Below, piece after piece: positions 51,703 through 60,501 of a stretch of 60,897 nt of DNA (its first letter is position 1; every line of letters starts with the position of its first letter). This DNA is from Bacteroidota bacterium. GTDB lineage: Bacteria > Bacteroidota > Bacteroidia > Bacteroidales > UBA6013. The stretch covers positions 1 through 60,897 of the forward strand of contig JAIFMG010000008.1 of NCBI GenBank assembly GCA_020048645.1, written 5' to 3'. The notes under the pieces are model-generated. The model saw only the letters and a program-made list of their open reading frames with translations. It was not told the origin of the DNA and did not search any database. The position numbers were made by a program, and so were the translations under genes.

Positions 51703-53448
51703 ATGGACAGCAAGACCGTCAAACGGAAGAACATCGCCGAGGGGCTGACCGCCCTGGCCATCGTGCTGCTGCTCTCCTACGTGGGCCAGTACGCCTACTT
51801 CCGCTGGGACCTCACCAGCGAGAAGCGCTACACGCTCTCGCCCACCACCCTCGAGCTGCTCGACAGCCTCGAGGATGGCGTCTTCGTGCGCATCTACCTC
51901 GACGGCCCCGACCTGCCCCTGGGCTTCAAGCGCCTGCGCGACGCCGCCGTCGAGACCCTCGAGGAGTTCCGCCTGCGCTCCGACCGCAGGGTCGATTACG
52001 AGGTCGTGGACCCGCTGGCCACGGCTGACCCCAGGGTCCGCGAGCAGGCCATACAGGAGCTTGTCGAAAAGGGCATCGTGCCCATCGACCTCCAGGAGCG
52101 CACCCAGCAGGGCAACAGCCAGATGATAGCCGTGCCGGGGGCCAGCCTCTTTTACCAGGGCAAGGAGCTGGGCATCAACCTCATCAAGAACCAGACGGGC
52201 CTCGACGCCGAGCAGAACCTCAACAACTCCATCCAGAGCCTCGAGTACGAGTTCACCAACGCGATTCGCAAGGTCTCCGCGGACTCGCTGCTCAAGGTGG
52301 CCCTGCTGACGGGCCACGGCGAGCTCACGGACAAGGAGCTGGCCTACGCCTACCTGACCCTGAGCGAGTACTACACGGTGGAGCGCCTGCGCCTGACCGA
52401 CAGGGCCTTGCCCCAACTGCGCGAGTTCGCCGTGGCCATTGTGGCCAAGCCGCGCCAGCCTTTCAGCCCCGGCGAGAAGTTCGTGCTCGACCAGTACCTC
52501 ATGGGCGGCGGCAAGCTGATGTTCTTCGTCGATGGCGTCAACATCTCCATGGACAGCCTCTTCAACCAGCCTGCCAGCCTGGCCCTTTCGAACGACATCG
52601 AGCTGCACGACCTTCTGTTCGAGTACGGCGCCCGCGTCAACCCCGACCTGGTGCAGGATTTCCAATGCCTGCCCATCGGCCTGACGGTGCCGGGCCGCGA
52701 CGGCCAGCCGCAGATCCAAATGTTCCCCTGGAGCTACTTCCCGCTGGTCACGCGGCACAACGCCGGGCATCCGGTCACCAAGTACCTCAACCCGGCCCGC
52801 ATGGAGTTCGCCAGCTCGGTGGACACCGTGGGCCGCGACCCGCTGGTGCGCAAGACGGTGCTCATGCGCAGCTCGGCCTTCAGCCGCCAGTCGGTCGCGC
52901 CCGTGGAGGTGGGCCTCCAGCAGGTCCGCGAGAGCGCCGAGCAGTCCAACTTCCGCCATGCCGACCTGGTGCTGGGCGTCCTGCTCGAAGGCCAGTTCGA
53001 GTCGGCCTTCGCCAACCGGGCCACCAGCCAGTACCCGGCGCACGACGGCCAGCCCCTGCTCCGCAGCCCGACGACGCAGGTGCTAGTGGTGGGCGATGGC
53101 GACTTCCTGCGCAACGAGGTCTCGCCCCAGGGCCAGCCTTACCCGCTCGGCTTCGACCGCCCCAGCCAGCAGGAGTTCGGCGGCAATGCCGAGTTCCTGG
53201 CCAACGCCGTCAACTACTGCTGCGACGACCAGGGCCTCATGGCCATCCGCTCGCGCGAGCTGAAGCTCCGGCTGCTCAACCGCGCCCGCGTTGACCAGGA
53301 AAAGCTCTTCTGGCAGGCGCTGAACATCGCCGGGCCGCTGCTCTTCCTGCTGGCTTTCGGCCTTTGGCAGCACTACTGGCGCCGCCGGAGGTTCGCCCGG
53401 GCGGGCGAGGCCCTCGGCCCTGAAAGCCAGGCGCCCAAAACGGAATGA
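51703..53448 (+). CDS. gldG: gliding-motility-associated protein GldG
   Basis: 581 residues from the Met of MDSKTVKR; the frame reaches back into gldF, but the earlier Met is unlikely. A membrane helix (about 14-36), a long soluble domain (YFRWDLTSEKRYTLSP, TGHGELTDKE, LDQYLMGGGKLMFFVDGVN) and a C-terminal membrane helix (about 535-565). It partners GldF in an ABC exporter. It starts 53 bases after gldF. Confidence 0.9.
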   Translation: MDSKTVKRKNIAEGLTALAIVLLLSYVGQYAYFRWDLTSEKRYTLSPTTLELLDSLEDGVFVRIYLDGPDLPLGFKRLRDAAVETLEEFRLRSDRRVDYEVVDPLATADPRVREQAIQELVEKGIVPIDLQERTQQGNSQMIAVPGASLFYQGKELGINLIKNQTGLDAEQNLNNSIQSLEYEFTNAIRKVSADSLLKVALLTGHGELTDKELAYAYLTLSEYYTVERLRLTDRALPQLREFAVAIVAKPRQPFSPGEKFVLDQYLMGGGKLMFFVDGVNISMDSLFNQPASLALSNDIELHDLLFEYGARVNPDLVQDFQCLPIGLTVPGRDGQPQIQMFPWSYFPLVTRHNAGHPVTKYLNPARMEFASSVDTVGRDPLVRKTVLMRSSAFSRQSVAPVEVGLQQVRESAEQSNFRHADLVLGVLLEGQFESAFANRATSQYPAHDGQPLLRSPTTQVLVVGDGDFLRNEVSPQGQPYPLGFDRPSQQEFGGNAEFLANAVNYCCDDQGLMAIRSRELKLRLLNRARVDQEKLFWQALNIAGPLLFLLAFGLWQHYWRRRRFARAGEALGPESQAPKTE

Positions 53449-53563
53449 GCCAGGCCGGGCCCAACCCCTTGCCGCAACATCCGGCCGCCCGTCCCATTTT
53501 TGGGTAAAATTGAAAATCAAGGAAAAAAACATCTGAACAAAAAGCCCAAACGACAAGAAAGAC

Positions 53564-54043
53564 ATGGACATAAGAGTAGGATTCGGCTACGACGTACACC
53601 AACTGGCCGAGGGCCACGAGCTTTGGATTGGCGGCATCCGCCTCGAACACGCGAAAGGCGCCGTGGGGCACTCGGACGCGGACGTGCTGCTGCACGCCAT
53701 TTGCGACGCCCTGCTGGGAGCCACCAACCAGCGCGACATCGGGCACCATTTCCCGGACACCTCGCAGGACTACAAGGGCATCGACAGCAAGATCCTGCTG
53801 GCCCGCACGATGGAGCTGGTGCGCGCCAAGGGCTACGAGCTGGGCAACATCGACGCCACGGTGGCCCTGGAGCGGCCCAAGCTCAAGGATGCCATCCCGA
53901 GCATGTGCCAGACCATCGCCCAGGTGGCGGGGATGGACGCCGACCGGGTGAGCGTCAAGGCCACGACGACCGAAAAGCTCGGCTTCGTGGGCACCGAGGC
54001 CGGGATAGCCGCCTACGCGACCGTGCTGGTACACAAGCGCTGA
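53564..54043 (+). CDS. ispF: 2-C-methyl-D-erythritol 2,4-cyclodiphosphate synthase
   Basis: 159 residues: GFGYDVHQL (metal ligands Asp10 and His12), GHSDADVLLHAICDALLGA, and KATTTEKLGFVGTEAGIAA near the C terminus. It catalyses the fifth step of the non-mevalonate isoprenoid pathway as a trimer. It stands alone here. The 210 bases after it hold no gene. Confidence 0.95.
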   Translation: MDIRVGFGYDVHQLAEGHELWIGGIRLEHAKGAVGHSDADVLLHAICDALLGATNQRDIGHHFPDTSQDYKGIDSKILLARTMELVRAKGYELGNIDATVALERPKLKDAIPSMCQTIAQVAGMDADRVSVKATTTEKLGFVGTEAGIAAYATVLVHKR

Positions 54044-54253
54044 GACCCTCGCCCGCGCGATTTGTTTTTTGGGGATTTCGAAATGGCCTTGGCCACGATG
54101 TATTCCTGCGAAAGTATCTGCCTGATAAGTTTTTGGCGCTTCTTCGTCCATCGGTTTGGTTCTAAGGCATGGCAAGTCGGATTGGGGCGAAAAAATCTTG
54201 GCAATCTGGCCACTCGCCTGGGCCTTCAAAGCGTTTTTTTTCGTGCTCGCAGG

Positions 54254-54284
54254 TTTGCTTTTTTGAACCAAGGTTTTATTTTTG
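54254..54284 (+). promoter_or_regulatory. promoter of the CoA-binding / thioredoxin run
   Basis: TTTG (54254-54257), a 19-base spacer and TATTTTTG (54277-54284): a full match to the Bacteroidota consensus. The ATG at 54402 follows an untranslated leader of about 110 bases. Confidence 0.75.
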
Positions 54285-54401
54285 TAAGGGCCTTCAACGC
54301 GATCGTGCGCGACGGGCGAGCCAATGCCAGAGCAGGAATCGCTTTCAAGTTTGGCATCCATTTGGAAAGCGGATCGTGAGAAACACACACAACGGAAGGA
54401 A

Positions 54402-54764
54402 ATGGACAAGAAAACGGTCGTCATCGGGGCCAGTCCCAAAGAGAAACAAGACTCTTACATAGCGGTCATGGCCTTGGTCGCCAACAACATCCCGGTGGTG
54501 GCGCTCGGCAGGGCCGAAGGCTACATCGGCCAGGTCGAGATCCTCAAGGAGAAGCCGATGGTGGAGAATGTCCATACCGTCTCGATGTTCATTGGCGACT
54601 CTCGGCAGGTGCGGTACTTCGACTACATGCTGGAGCTGCGCCCCAAGCGCATCATCTTCAACCCGGGCACCGAGAACAAGGCCTTCGCCAAGCTGGCCCA
54701 GTCGCGCCAGATCGAGGTGCTCAACGGGTCCACCTTCGAGATGCTCCAAGCCGGAACCTACTGA
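54402..54764 (+). CDS. CoA-binding-domain protein, paralogue 1
   Basis: 120 residues from the Met of MDKKTVVIGAS; the longer frame is unlikely. Rossmann-like CoA-binding fold: VVIGASPKEKQDSY, NNIPVVALGRAEGYIGQVEI, and the conserved IIFNPGTENKAFAKLA. Proteins of this size bind CoA or a nucleotide; function is undefined. A tandem paralogue follows after 11 bases. Confidence 0.83.
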   Translation: MDKKTVVIGASPKEKQDSYIAVMALVANNIPVVALGRAEGYIGQVEILKEKPMVENVHTVSMFIGDSRQVRYFDYMLELRPKRIIFNPGTENKAFAKLAQSRQIEVLNGSTFEMLQAGTY

Positions 54765-54775
54765 AAACCCAAGCC

Positions 54776-55144
54776 ATGAGCCAATCCGCCACCACCATCG
54801 TGCTGGGCGCCAGCCCCGACTCGTCTCGCTTTTCGTACCGCGCCGTCCGCTCGCTGCTGGCCCACGGGCACGCGGTCGTGGCCGTGGGCACCCGCAAGGG
54901 CAGCATCGACGGCCTCGCGATCGTCCGGGCCGAGCAGTGCTCCGGCCCCGTGGACACCGTGACGCTCTACCTGGGCCCTGGGCGCCAGGAGGCCATCGTC
55001 CAGACGCTGCTCGGCTGGAAGCCCCGCCGCGTCATCTTCAACCCCGGAACCGAAAACCCTGCGCTCATGGCCCAACTGCGTGGCCTGGGCGTCGAAGTGG
55101 TCGAGGACTGTACCTTGGTAATGCTTTCGCGCAATGTCTATTGA
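54776..55144 (+). CDS. CoA-binding-domain protein, paralogue 2
   Basis: 122 residues with the same pattern as the preceding gene: VLGASPDSSRFSYRAV, HAVVAVGTRKGSIDG and VIFNPGTENPALMAQL. The two proteins are diverged tandem duplicates. The 3' end overlaps the thioredoxin gene by 11 bases, indicating coupled translation. Confidence 0.83.
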   Translation: MSQSATTIVLGASPDSSRFSYRAVRSLLAHGHAVVAVGTRKGSIDGLAIVRAEQCSGPVDTVTLYLGPGRQEAIVQTLLGWKPRRVIFNPGTENPALMAQLRGLGVEVVEDCTLVMLSRNVY

Positions 55145-55490
55145 AAAAACCTATGCCAGCCTGGAGAGCCTCGAGGCCTTCGAGCAGTCGGCCCGCGAGG
55201 ACGTCATGGCCCTGTTCTACTTCTCGCACGAGGCCTGCAACGTCTGCAAGGTGCTCAAACCCAAGGTGGCCCAGCTCGTGGCCGAGCACTTCCCCGAGGT
55301 GGCCCTGCGCTATGCCGACACCCAGCTCCACCCGGAGATCGCGGCGCAGAACCGGGTATTCACCGTCCCGACCCTGCTGCTCTACGTCGATGGGCGCGAA
55401 AGCCGCCGCTGGAGCCGCAGCATCGGCCTCGACGAGCTGGGGCAGGCCATCGACAGGCCCTACGGCATGATCTTCGGCCCGGAGGACTGA
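55134..55490 (+). CDS. thioredoxin-like protein
   Basis: 118 residues, cytoplasmic. Active-site-type CNVC in HEACNVCKVLKPKV, and cis-Pro in FTVPTLLLYVDG. The Cys pair is kept, so a redox role is likely. It lies in the CoA-binding paralogue operon. Confidence 0.87.
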   Translation: MSIEKTYASLESLEAFEQSAREDVMALFYFSHEACNVCKVLKPKVAQLVAEHFPEVALRYADTQLHPEIAAQNRVFTVPTLLLYVDGRESRRWSRSIGLDELGQAIDRPYGMIFGPED

Positions 55491-55564
55491 GGGGCCCCGC
55501 CCGCCCGCGGGGTACGGCTGTCCAAATTCTGCTATCTTCGCGGACCCGTAACTCTTTTTCTTCC

Positions 55565-56896
55565 ATGCAAGAACAGTCCCCCAAAGTCGCCTTCCACACC
55601 CTGGGCTGCAAGCTCAACTACTCCGAGACCTCGACGATCGCCCGCGCCTTCGCCGAAAAGGGCTTCGAGCGGGTGGACATGCACCAGCGGGCTGACGTTT
55701 ACGTGATCAACACCTGCTCGGTGACGCACCGGGCCGACAGCAAGTGCCGCGAGGTCGTCAAGAAGGCCCTCAAGCTCTCGCCCGACGCCTTCATCGCCGT
55801 GGTGGGCTGCTACGCCCAGCTCAAGCCCCAGGAAATCGCGGCCATTCCGGGCGTCAGCGTCGTGTTGGGCGCCAACGACAAGTTCAGGCTGTTCGAGCGC
55901 ATCGAGGCCAGCCGCATGGTGGGCCGCCTGCCCGAGCCCGAGGTCTTCAACTGCGACATCCGCGAGGTCAAGGACTTCGAGCCGTCCTACTCGATGGGCG
56001 ACCGCACCCGCGCCTTCCTCAAGGTGCAGGACGGCTGCAACTACTTCTGCACCTTCTGCACCATCCCCCTGGCCCGCGGGCGCAGCCGCAACGGCAGCAT
56101 CGCGCAGGTGCTCGAGCAGGCCCGCGCCATCGCCGCGCGAGGCATCCGCGAGGTGGTGCTCACGGGCGTCAACATCGGCGACTTCGGCCGCAGCACCGGC
56201 GAGCGCTTCATCGACCTGCTCCGCGCCCTCGACCAGGCGGAGGGCATCGAGCGCTTCCGCATCTCGTCCATCGAGCCCAACCTGCTCACCGACGAGATCA
56301 TCGAGTTCGTGGCCGGCTCCAAGCGCTTCGCCCCGCACTTCCACCTGCCCCTGCAATCGGGCAGCGACGAGATCCTGGCCCTGATGCGCCGCAAGTACCG
56401 CGTCGAGCTCTACCGCTCGCGGGTGGCCAAGATCCGCGCGCTCATGCCCGAGGCCTTCATCGGCGTTGACCTCATCGTCGGCTTCACGGGCGAGACCGAG
56501 GAGCACTTCGACCAGACCTTCGCCTTCCTGAGCGAGCTGGACGTCTCTTTCCTGCACGTCTTCTCCTTCTCGGAACGCGAGAACACGGCGGCGGCCAAGA
56601 TGACGGGCCGCGTGCCCGACCGCGAGATCACCCGCCGCAGCCAGGCCCTGCACCGCCTGAGCGACAAGAAGCACCGCGAGTTCTACCTTCGCTTCGAGGG
56701 CCAGCGGCGCGAGGTGCTGTTCGAGAAGAAGAATGAATCCAACGGAAAGATGTACGGCTACACCGACAACTACCTGAAGGTGGAGGCCGAGCACGACGGC
56801 GAACTGGTCAACCAGCTCGTGCGCGTGGAGCTGGGCCAGGTGCTCGAACAGGGCTGCTTCAGCGTCCGCCACTTGCAGGAGGCCCCGAGCGTCTGA
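55565..56896 (+). CDS. mtaB: tRNA t6A37 methylthiotransferase MtaB
   Basis: 443 residues. N-terminal iron-sulfur Cys in HTLGCKLNYSE (Cys15), NTCSVT and VGCYAQ. The radical-SAM CxxxCxxC is CNYFCTFC. Then TGVNIGDFG, SSIEPNLL, HLPLQSGSDEIL and DLIVGFTGETEEHF. The C-terminal TRAM-like part runs to the end. It adds a methylthio group to t6A at position 37 of tRNAs reading ANN codons. HTLGCKLN supports MtaB over MiaB or RimO. A TATCTTCG box lies at 55532-55539. Confidence 0.92.
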   Translation: MQEQSPKVAFHTLGCKLNYSETSTIARAFAEKGFERVDMHQRADVYVINTCSVTHRADSKCREVVKKALKLSPDAFIAVVGCYAQLKPQEIAAIPGVSVVLGANDKFRLFERIEASRMVGRLPEPEVFNCDIREVKDFEPSYSMGDRTRAFLKVQDGCNYFCTFCTIPLARGRSRNGSIAQVLEQARAIAARGIREVVLTGVNIGDFGRSTGERFIDLLRALDQAEGIERFRISSIEPNLLTDEIIEFVAGSKRFAPHFHLPLQSGSDEILALMRRKYRVELYRSRVAKIRALMPEAFIGVDLIVGFTGETEEHFDQTFAFLSELDVSFLHVFSFSERENTAAAKMTGRVPDREITRRSQALHRLSDKKHREFYLRFEGQRREVLFEKKNESNGKMYGYTDNYLKVEAEHDGELVNQLVRVELGQVLEQGCFSVRHLQEAPSV

Positions 56897-56899
56897 TGC

Positions 56900-57010
56900 C
56901 CAATGGCGTCGCGGTGACGCGATGGATTGCCTAGAAGACTCGCCCAACCCCGAAGAGGTGAAATCGTCCTCTTCGGTGAGGAAGCGCCAGACTCCTTCGC
57001 CAGGACCTGT
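56900..57010 (+). repeat. dispersed repeat after mtaB
   Basis: GATGGATTGCCTAGAAGACTCG followed by CCCAACCCCGAAGAGGTGAAA matches modules at 17705-17735 and, reversed, 640-680 and 35015-35050. No gene lies between 56897 and 57622. Confidence 0.65.
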
Positions 57011-57134
57011 GCCCTTCGCCTGGTTGTTTCGGGTTCTTTATAGGAGTGTGTGGGTAGCGCAAAAAGGATTGGTACGGGCAAAATCTATTTTTCCGGTCAA
57101 GACGCACCTGCTGTTCCTCCGCAGCGGGTGCGTA

Positions 57135-57412
57135 GCATACCGCCCACGACTTCAAAAAACCGCCAAGGCGCTTGTTTTTTCAAAGTACAGTTTGTATCTT
57201 TGAGCATCGTCAATTTCACCCCCCCCCCGATGATCAAGCTACCCTTCAAAACTGCGTATGTCCAGGGCCAAAGCCGGCAGCCGAACCTCCGAAACCTGTC
57301 GATTCGAATTTTGACGGACTGGCGCGGCTTCTGGAGCTGTGCATAAAATTCGTACTTGCACAATTGTGCTTTTGGGTAGGAATTGAAGATGGTGGAAGGA
57401 ATTACGTTGAGG
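57135..57412 (+). repeat. leader repeat, copy B, upstream of AT-rich cassette 2
   Basis: Counterpart of 18070-18345. It shares the promoter position, TGTCCAGGGCCAA, AAACCTGTCG, ATTTTGACGGA, GGCTTCTGGAG, ATTCGTAC and TGTGCTTTTGGGT. The boundary between repeat-type high-GC sequence and AT-rich cassette DNA is near 57412. Comparison with copy A inside the 30-codon open frame gives 12 amino-acid-changing and one silent codon difference, so no peptide is conserved. Confidence 0.8.
57172..57202 (+). promoter_or_regulatory. promoter inside leader repeat B
   Basis: TTG (57172-57174), 20 bases, TATCTTTG (57195-57202, an exact TAnnTTTG), at the position equivalent to copy A. Confidence 0.7.
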
Positions 57413-57569
57413 GTAATTGCCTTACTGAAAATCCCTGTTGAATATTTTCGATAATGAATGAAAAATTGATAATAGAATTAAAACACAAATAATTGATAAT
57501 CAAAGACTAATTTTTACGTTAGTTGGAATTGCCAAAGACACAAATAGAAAAGAAATAAAATAGTACAAA

Positions 57570-57602
57570 TTTGAAGCAAAGAAAAATTTATTTGTAACTT
57601 TG
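57570..57602 (+). promoter_or_regulatory. cassette-internal promoter of the defence genes
   Basis: TTTG (57570-57573), 21 bases, TAACTTTG (57595-57602). It lies 33 bases before the ATG of the HNH gene, within AT-rich DNA, so the genes need not rely on the leader promoter. Confidence 0.75.
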
Positions 57603-57634
57603 CAGAATAAAAAGAGCATTAAGTGATTGAAAAT

Positions 57635-58450
57635 ATGAAAGCAAGGCAATATACACCGACAACTATTAAAAAGTTGTTTGCTCTTTCAGGAAATCAATGT
57701 GCATTTCCTGATTGCAATGTAATTTTTGTATTACCAGAACGTCAGGAAATTATTGCACAAATTTGCCATATTGAAGCAGCAGAACTTGGCGGAAAAAGAT
57801 ACAACCCAAATCAAACAGATGACGAACGAAGAAATTACAATAATTTGATTTTACTTTGTCCAAATCATCACGTTGAAACCGATGATACTGTAAAATACAC
57901 AGTGGGAGTATTGACAGAGATGAAGCGTAATCATGAATTAAAAATACTTTCACAACCATCGTCATTCGAAAAATTCAGAAATAATCAATCTTCTTTGGCA
58001 TTTGTTATTAATCAATTATGCCAGGAAAATTTAATTGAAGACACTACAACTAATTTTGATATTAATGAAAAAATTTCTTACAACAATATTGTATCATATC
58101 GTCCTACAATAGAATATTATAAAGCATTTCAGGGCAAATTAAGAATGCTATATTCTGAATATGAAAATGAAGGACTATTAAATAAACAATATTTATTAAA
58201 AAATATAAAATCAATTTATCTTAAAGTAAAGGGAAAATTCGTAACGAACTCATTAAATGATATTGAAGAAATAAGAAAAAATGCTGATAAAATTTTTGAA
58301 GAAGTAGAACGTGAACTTTGGGAAATAATTGATAAAAGTACTAATTTACAAACAGATATTCCGTATGAAGCATTAAATATAAGTTTGCAAATTATAATGG
58401 TTGACGCTTTTATGGATTGTAAAATTCTTGAAGAACCACACAAAAAATAA
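57635..58450 (+). CDS. HNH-nuclease effector of an ABC-three-component type defence system
   Basis: 271 residues from ATG 57635 (GTG 57623 adds four residues). The N-terminal HNH domain reads LSGNQCAFPDCNVIF, then ICHIEAAELGGKRYNPNQ, and NLILLCPNHHVETDD. The two Cys pairs and the HIEAA and HH residues match zinc-binding HNH endonucleases. Residues ~110-271 are helical and AT-codon-rich, and probably contact the partners. It is three bases ahead of the next gene. Such an effector should cut nucleic acid when the ATPase complex senses invasion (inference from family). Confidence 0.85.
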   Translation: MKARQYTPTTIKKLFALSGNQCAFPDCNVIFVLPERQEIIAQICHIEAAELGGKRYNPNQTDDERRNYNNLILLCPNHHVETDDTVKYTVGVLTEMKRNHELKILSQPSSFEKFRNNQSSLAFVINQLCQENLIEDTTTNFDINEKISYNNIVSYRPTIEYYKAFQGKLRMLYSEYENEGLLNKQYLLKNIKSIYLKVKGKFVTNSLNDIEEIRKNADKIFEEVERELWEIIDKSTNLQTDIPYEALNISLQIIMVDAFMDCKILEEPHKK

Positions 58451-58453
58451 AAT

Positions 58454-58687
58454 ATGTTATTAAGTACAAATATAAAACCCAATAAGGACGTTTATTATTT
58501 AGGAGCCAAGATTATTGAGATAATAAGCGAAGCTTCAAGTAATAAAATAGATTTTTTTGATACTTTTCATAAGTTAAACTCAATTGAAAAGATATCAATG
58601 AGTTTATATATTTTGACAATCGATTGGCTTTACATAATCGGCATTATTAAACAATCTGAAGATAAATATTTAGAAAAATGTTTTTAA
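58454..58687 (+). CDS. small middle-component protein of the ABC-three-component type
   Basis: 77 residues: YYLGAKIIEIISEASSNKID, NSIEKISMSLYILTIDWLYI and IGIIKQSED. The size, position between an effector and a DUF2326 ATPase, and the SLYILTIDWLYIIG pattern fit the small 'middle components' of ABC-3C systems. Its 3' end overlaps the ATPase gene by 10 bases. No enzymatic motif. Confidence 0.75.
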   Translation: MLLSTNIKPNKDVYYLGAKIIEIISEASSNKIDFFDTFHKLNSIEKISMSLYILTIDWLYIIGIIKQSEDKYLEKCF

Positions 58688-60378
58688 AACAGCTTATTAT
58701 ACAAAAAGGAACTGAAATAATAAGAGAGATTCTATTTAAAAAAGGGACTAATCTTATTATTGACAATACAAGTACGCCTAATAGGCAAGATACTGGAAAC
58801 AGTATTGGCAAAACTACTGTTTTGCGTTTAATTGATTTTTGTTTGGGAACAGACGGAAAAAATATTTATACTGATACCGAGTTTAAAAATAATAGCAATA
58901 ACACCATTGCAGAAAAATTTTTCAAAGACAATAACATTACAATTAAACTAACTTTGATAAGGGACATTGAGAACGAAAGTTCTCAACAAATTATTATTCG
59001 TAAAAATTTCAATTCACGTAAAGATAAAATTCAGGAGATAAATGACGAAACCTATAATGATAGAGACTTTGATAGTAAACTTAAAGAATTATGCTTCAAT
59101 TCAACTTTAAATAAACCAACATTTCGACAAATTATATCTAAAAATATTCGCTACGAAAAAAACCGACTTGCAAATACTATTAAAGTTTTGCATAATAGCG
59201 TAACATTCGAAGTGTATGAAGCATTATATTTGTTTTGGCTTGGGATTGAAAGTGATAATTTAGCAAGAAAACAACAATTGCATGAATTACAATCTATTGA
59301 AGAAAAATTACAATCAAGATTAATAAAAGAAAATGATTTACAGCAAATAGAAAACGCATTGTATATTGTTGATTTAGATATTAAAAAACTTAATAAGAAA
59401 AAAGAAAGTTTCAACTTAAATGAAAATTTTAATGATGATTTAAATACTTTAAATAACTTAAAATCTATTATAAACAAATTAACTACAGAAATAAATCGTC
59501 TTGAATTTCGCAAAACATTGATAATCGAAAGTAAATCAGAATTAGAAAGTGATTTTGTAAATATTAACACCAATCAAATTAAATTATTATATCAAAATGC
59601 AAAACACTTAATTTCTGATATTCAAATTTCATTTGAACAAACTTTGAATTTTCACAACAACATGCTTTCTGAAAAAATAAAATTTGTAACCCAAGAATTA
59701 CCGAACATTGAAAATGAATTAAATAAACAAAAAAAACAATTAAATATTCATCTAACAGAAGAAAAACAATTATCCGAAAAATTATATAAAACAGGAGCGG
59801 TTGATGAATTGCAAGATTTAATAACAGAGTTAAATAAACAGCACGAAAAAAAAGGTTCACTTGAAGAGCAAAAACGTCTTTGGGTAAGTTCAAATTCAAA
59901 ATTAGATGAAATTAAGGACGAATTAGATGCAATTAATCAAAGCATAATTGACAAAGAAGCAATAATTAATAATAGGATATTAAAGTTTAATGAGTTTTTC
60001 GCCGAAATTTCCATGAAATTATACAACGAACGATTTATTTTAAGTCAATCAAAAAATGATAGAGCTTATTCACTAAATATAAAGAGTATAGAAGGAAATT
60101 TAGGAACAGGAAAAAAGAAAGGACAAATAGCAGCATTCGATTTTGCGCACATTCAATTTTGCGATGAGATAGAATTTCCATGTTTACATTTTATTCTGCA
60201 CGACCAAAACGAAAATATACATGATAATCAAATAAAAACCTTGATAGAGATTTCTAATGAAATTAATTGTCAGTATATTTTTCCTATTTTACGCGACAAG
60301 CTACCAAGTGATATTGATGTTTCCCAATTTGAAATTTTATCTTTATCCCAAACTGATAAACTATTTAAAATTGAATAA
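58678..60378 (+). CDS. DUF2326-type coiled-coil ATPase (ABC-three-component ATPase)
   Basis: 566 residues. N-terminal nucleotide-binding part with Walker A GNSIGKTT at residues 40-47. A long coiled coil follows (about 195-435; KLNKKKESF, NNLKSIINKLTTEINRLEF, NIENELNKQKKQLNIHLTEE). The C-terminal DUF2326 region (about 440-566) has NEFFAEISMKLYNERF, GTGKKKGQIAAFDFAHIQFC and LHFILHDQNENIHDNQIKTL. This SMC/RecN-like layout with a short signature and HDQNEN segment is characteristic of the family. It probably senses nucleic-acid structures and licenses the HNH effector. Confidence 0.85.
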   Translation: MFLKQLIIQKGTEIIREILFKKGTNLIIDNTSTPNRQDTGNSIGKTTVLRLIDFCLGTDGKNIYTDTEFKNNSNNTIAEKFFKDNNITIKLTLIRDIENESSQQIIIRKNFNSRKDKIQEINDETYNDRDFDSKLKELCFNSTLNKPTFRQIISKNIRYEKNRLANTIKVLHNSVTFEVYEALYLFWLGIESDNLARKQQLHELQSIEEKLQSRLIKENDLQQIENALYIVDLDIKKLNKKKESFNLNENFNDDLNTLNNLKSIINKLTTEINRLEFRKTLIIESKSELESDFVNINTNQIKLLYQNAKHLISDIQISFEQTLNFHNNMLSEKIKFVTQELPNIENELNKQKKQLNIHLTEEKQLSEKLYKTGAVDELQDLITELNKQHEKKGSLEEQKRLWVSSNSKLDEIKDELDAINQSIIDKEAIINNRILKFNEFFAEISMKLYNERFILSQSKNDRAYSLNIKSIEGNLGTGKKKGQIAAFDFAHIQFCDEIEFPCLHFILHDQNENIHDNQIKTLIEISNEINCQYIFPILRDKLPSDIDVSQFEILSLSQTDKLFKIE

Positions 60379-60384
60379 AATACG

Positions 60385-60472
60385 CACAACATATGCTTGA
60401 AAGCCAGCGGGTTTTGCGGGTTGCAAGTAGCGTAGCGAACGAAGCAAACCGCAAACCCCGCCGTCGTCAAGC
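60385..60472 (+). repeat. CACAACAT motif plus long imperfect palindrome after cassette 2 (attC-like)
   Basis: Seven bases after the ATPase stop comes CACAACATATG. The left arm is GCTTGAAAGCCAGCGGGTTT (60395 onward), continuing TTGCGGGTTGC. The right arm GCAAACCGCAAACCCCGCC continues GTCGTCAAGC to 60472, leaving a 19-base loop (AAGTAGCGTAGCGAACGAA). The arms pair with several mismatches or bulges, as attC sites do. The same motif and layout follow cassette 1. Confidence 0.7.
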
Positions 60473-60501
60473 ACTTTTCGTTTTAATTATTAATTCACTA
60501 G

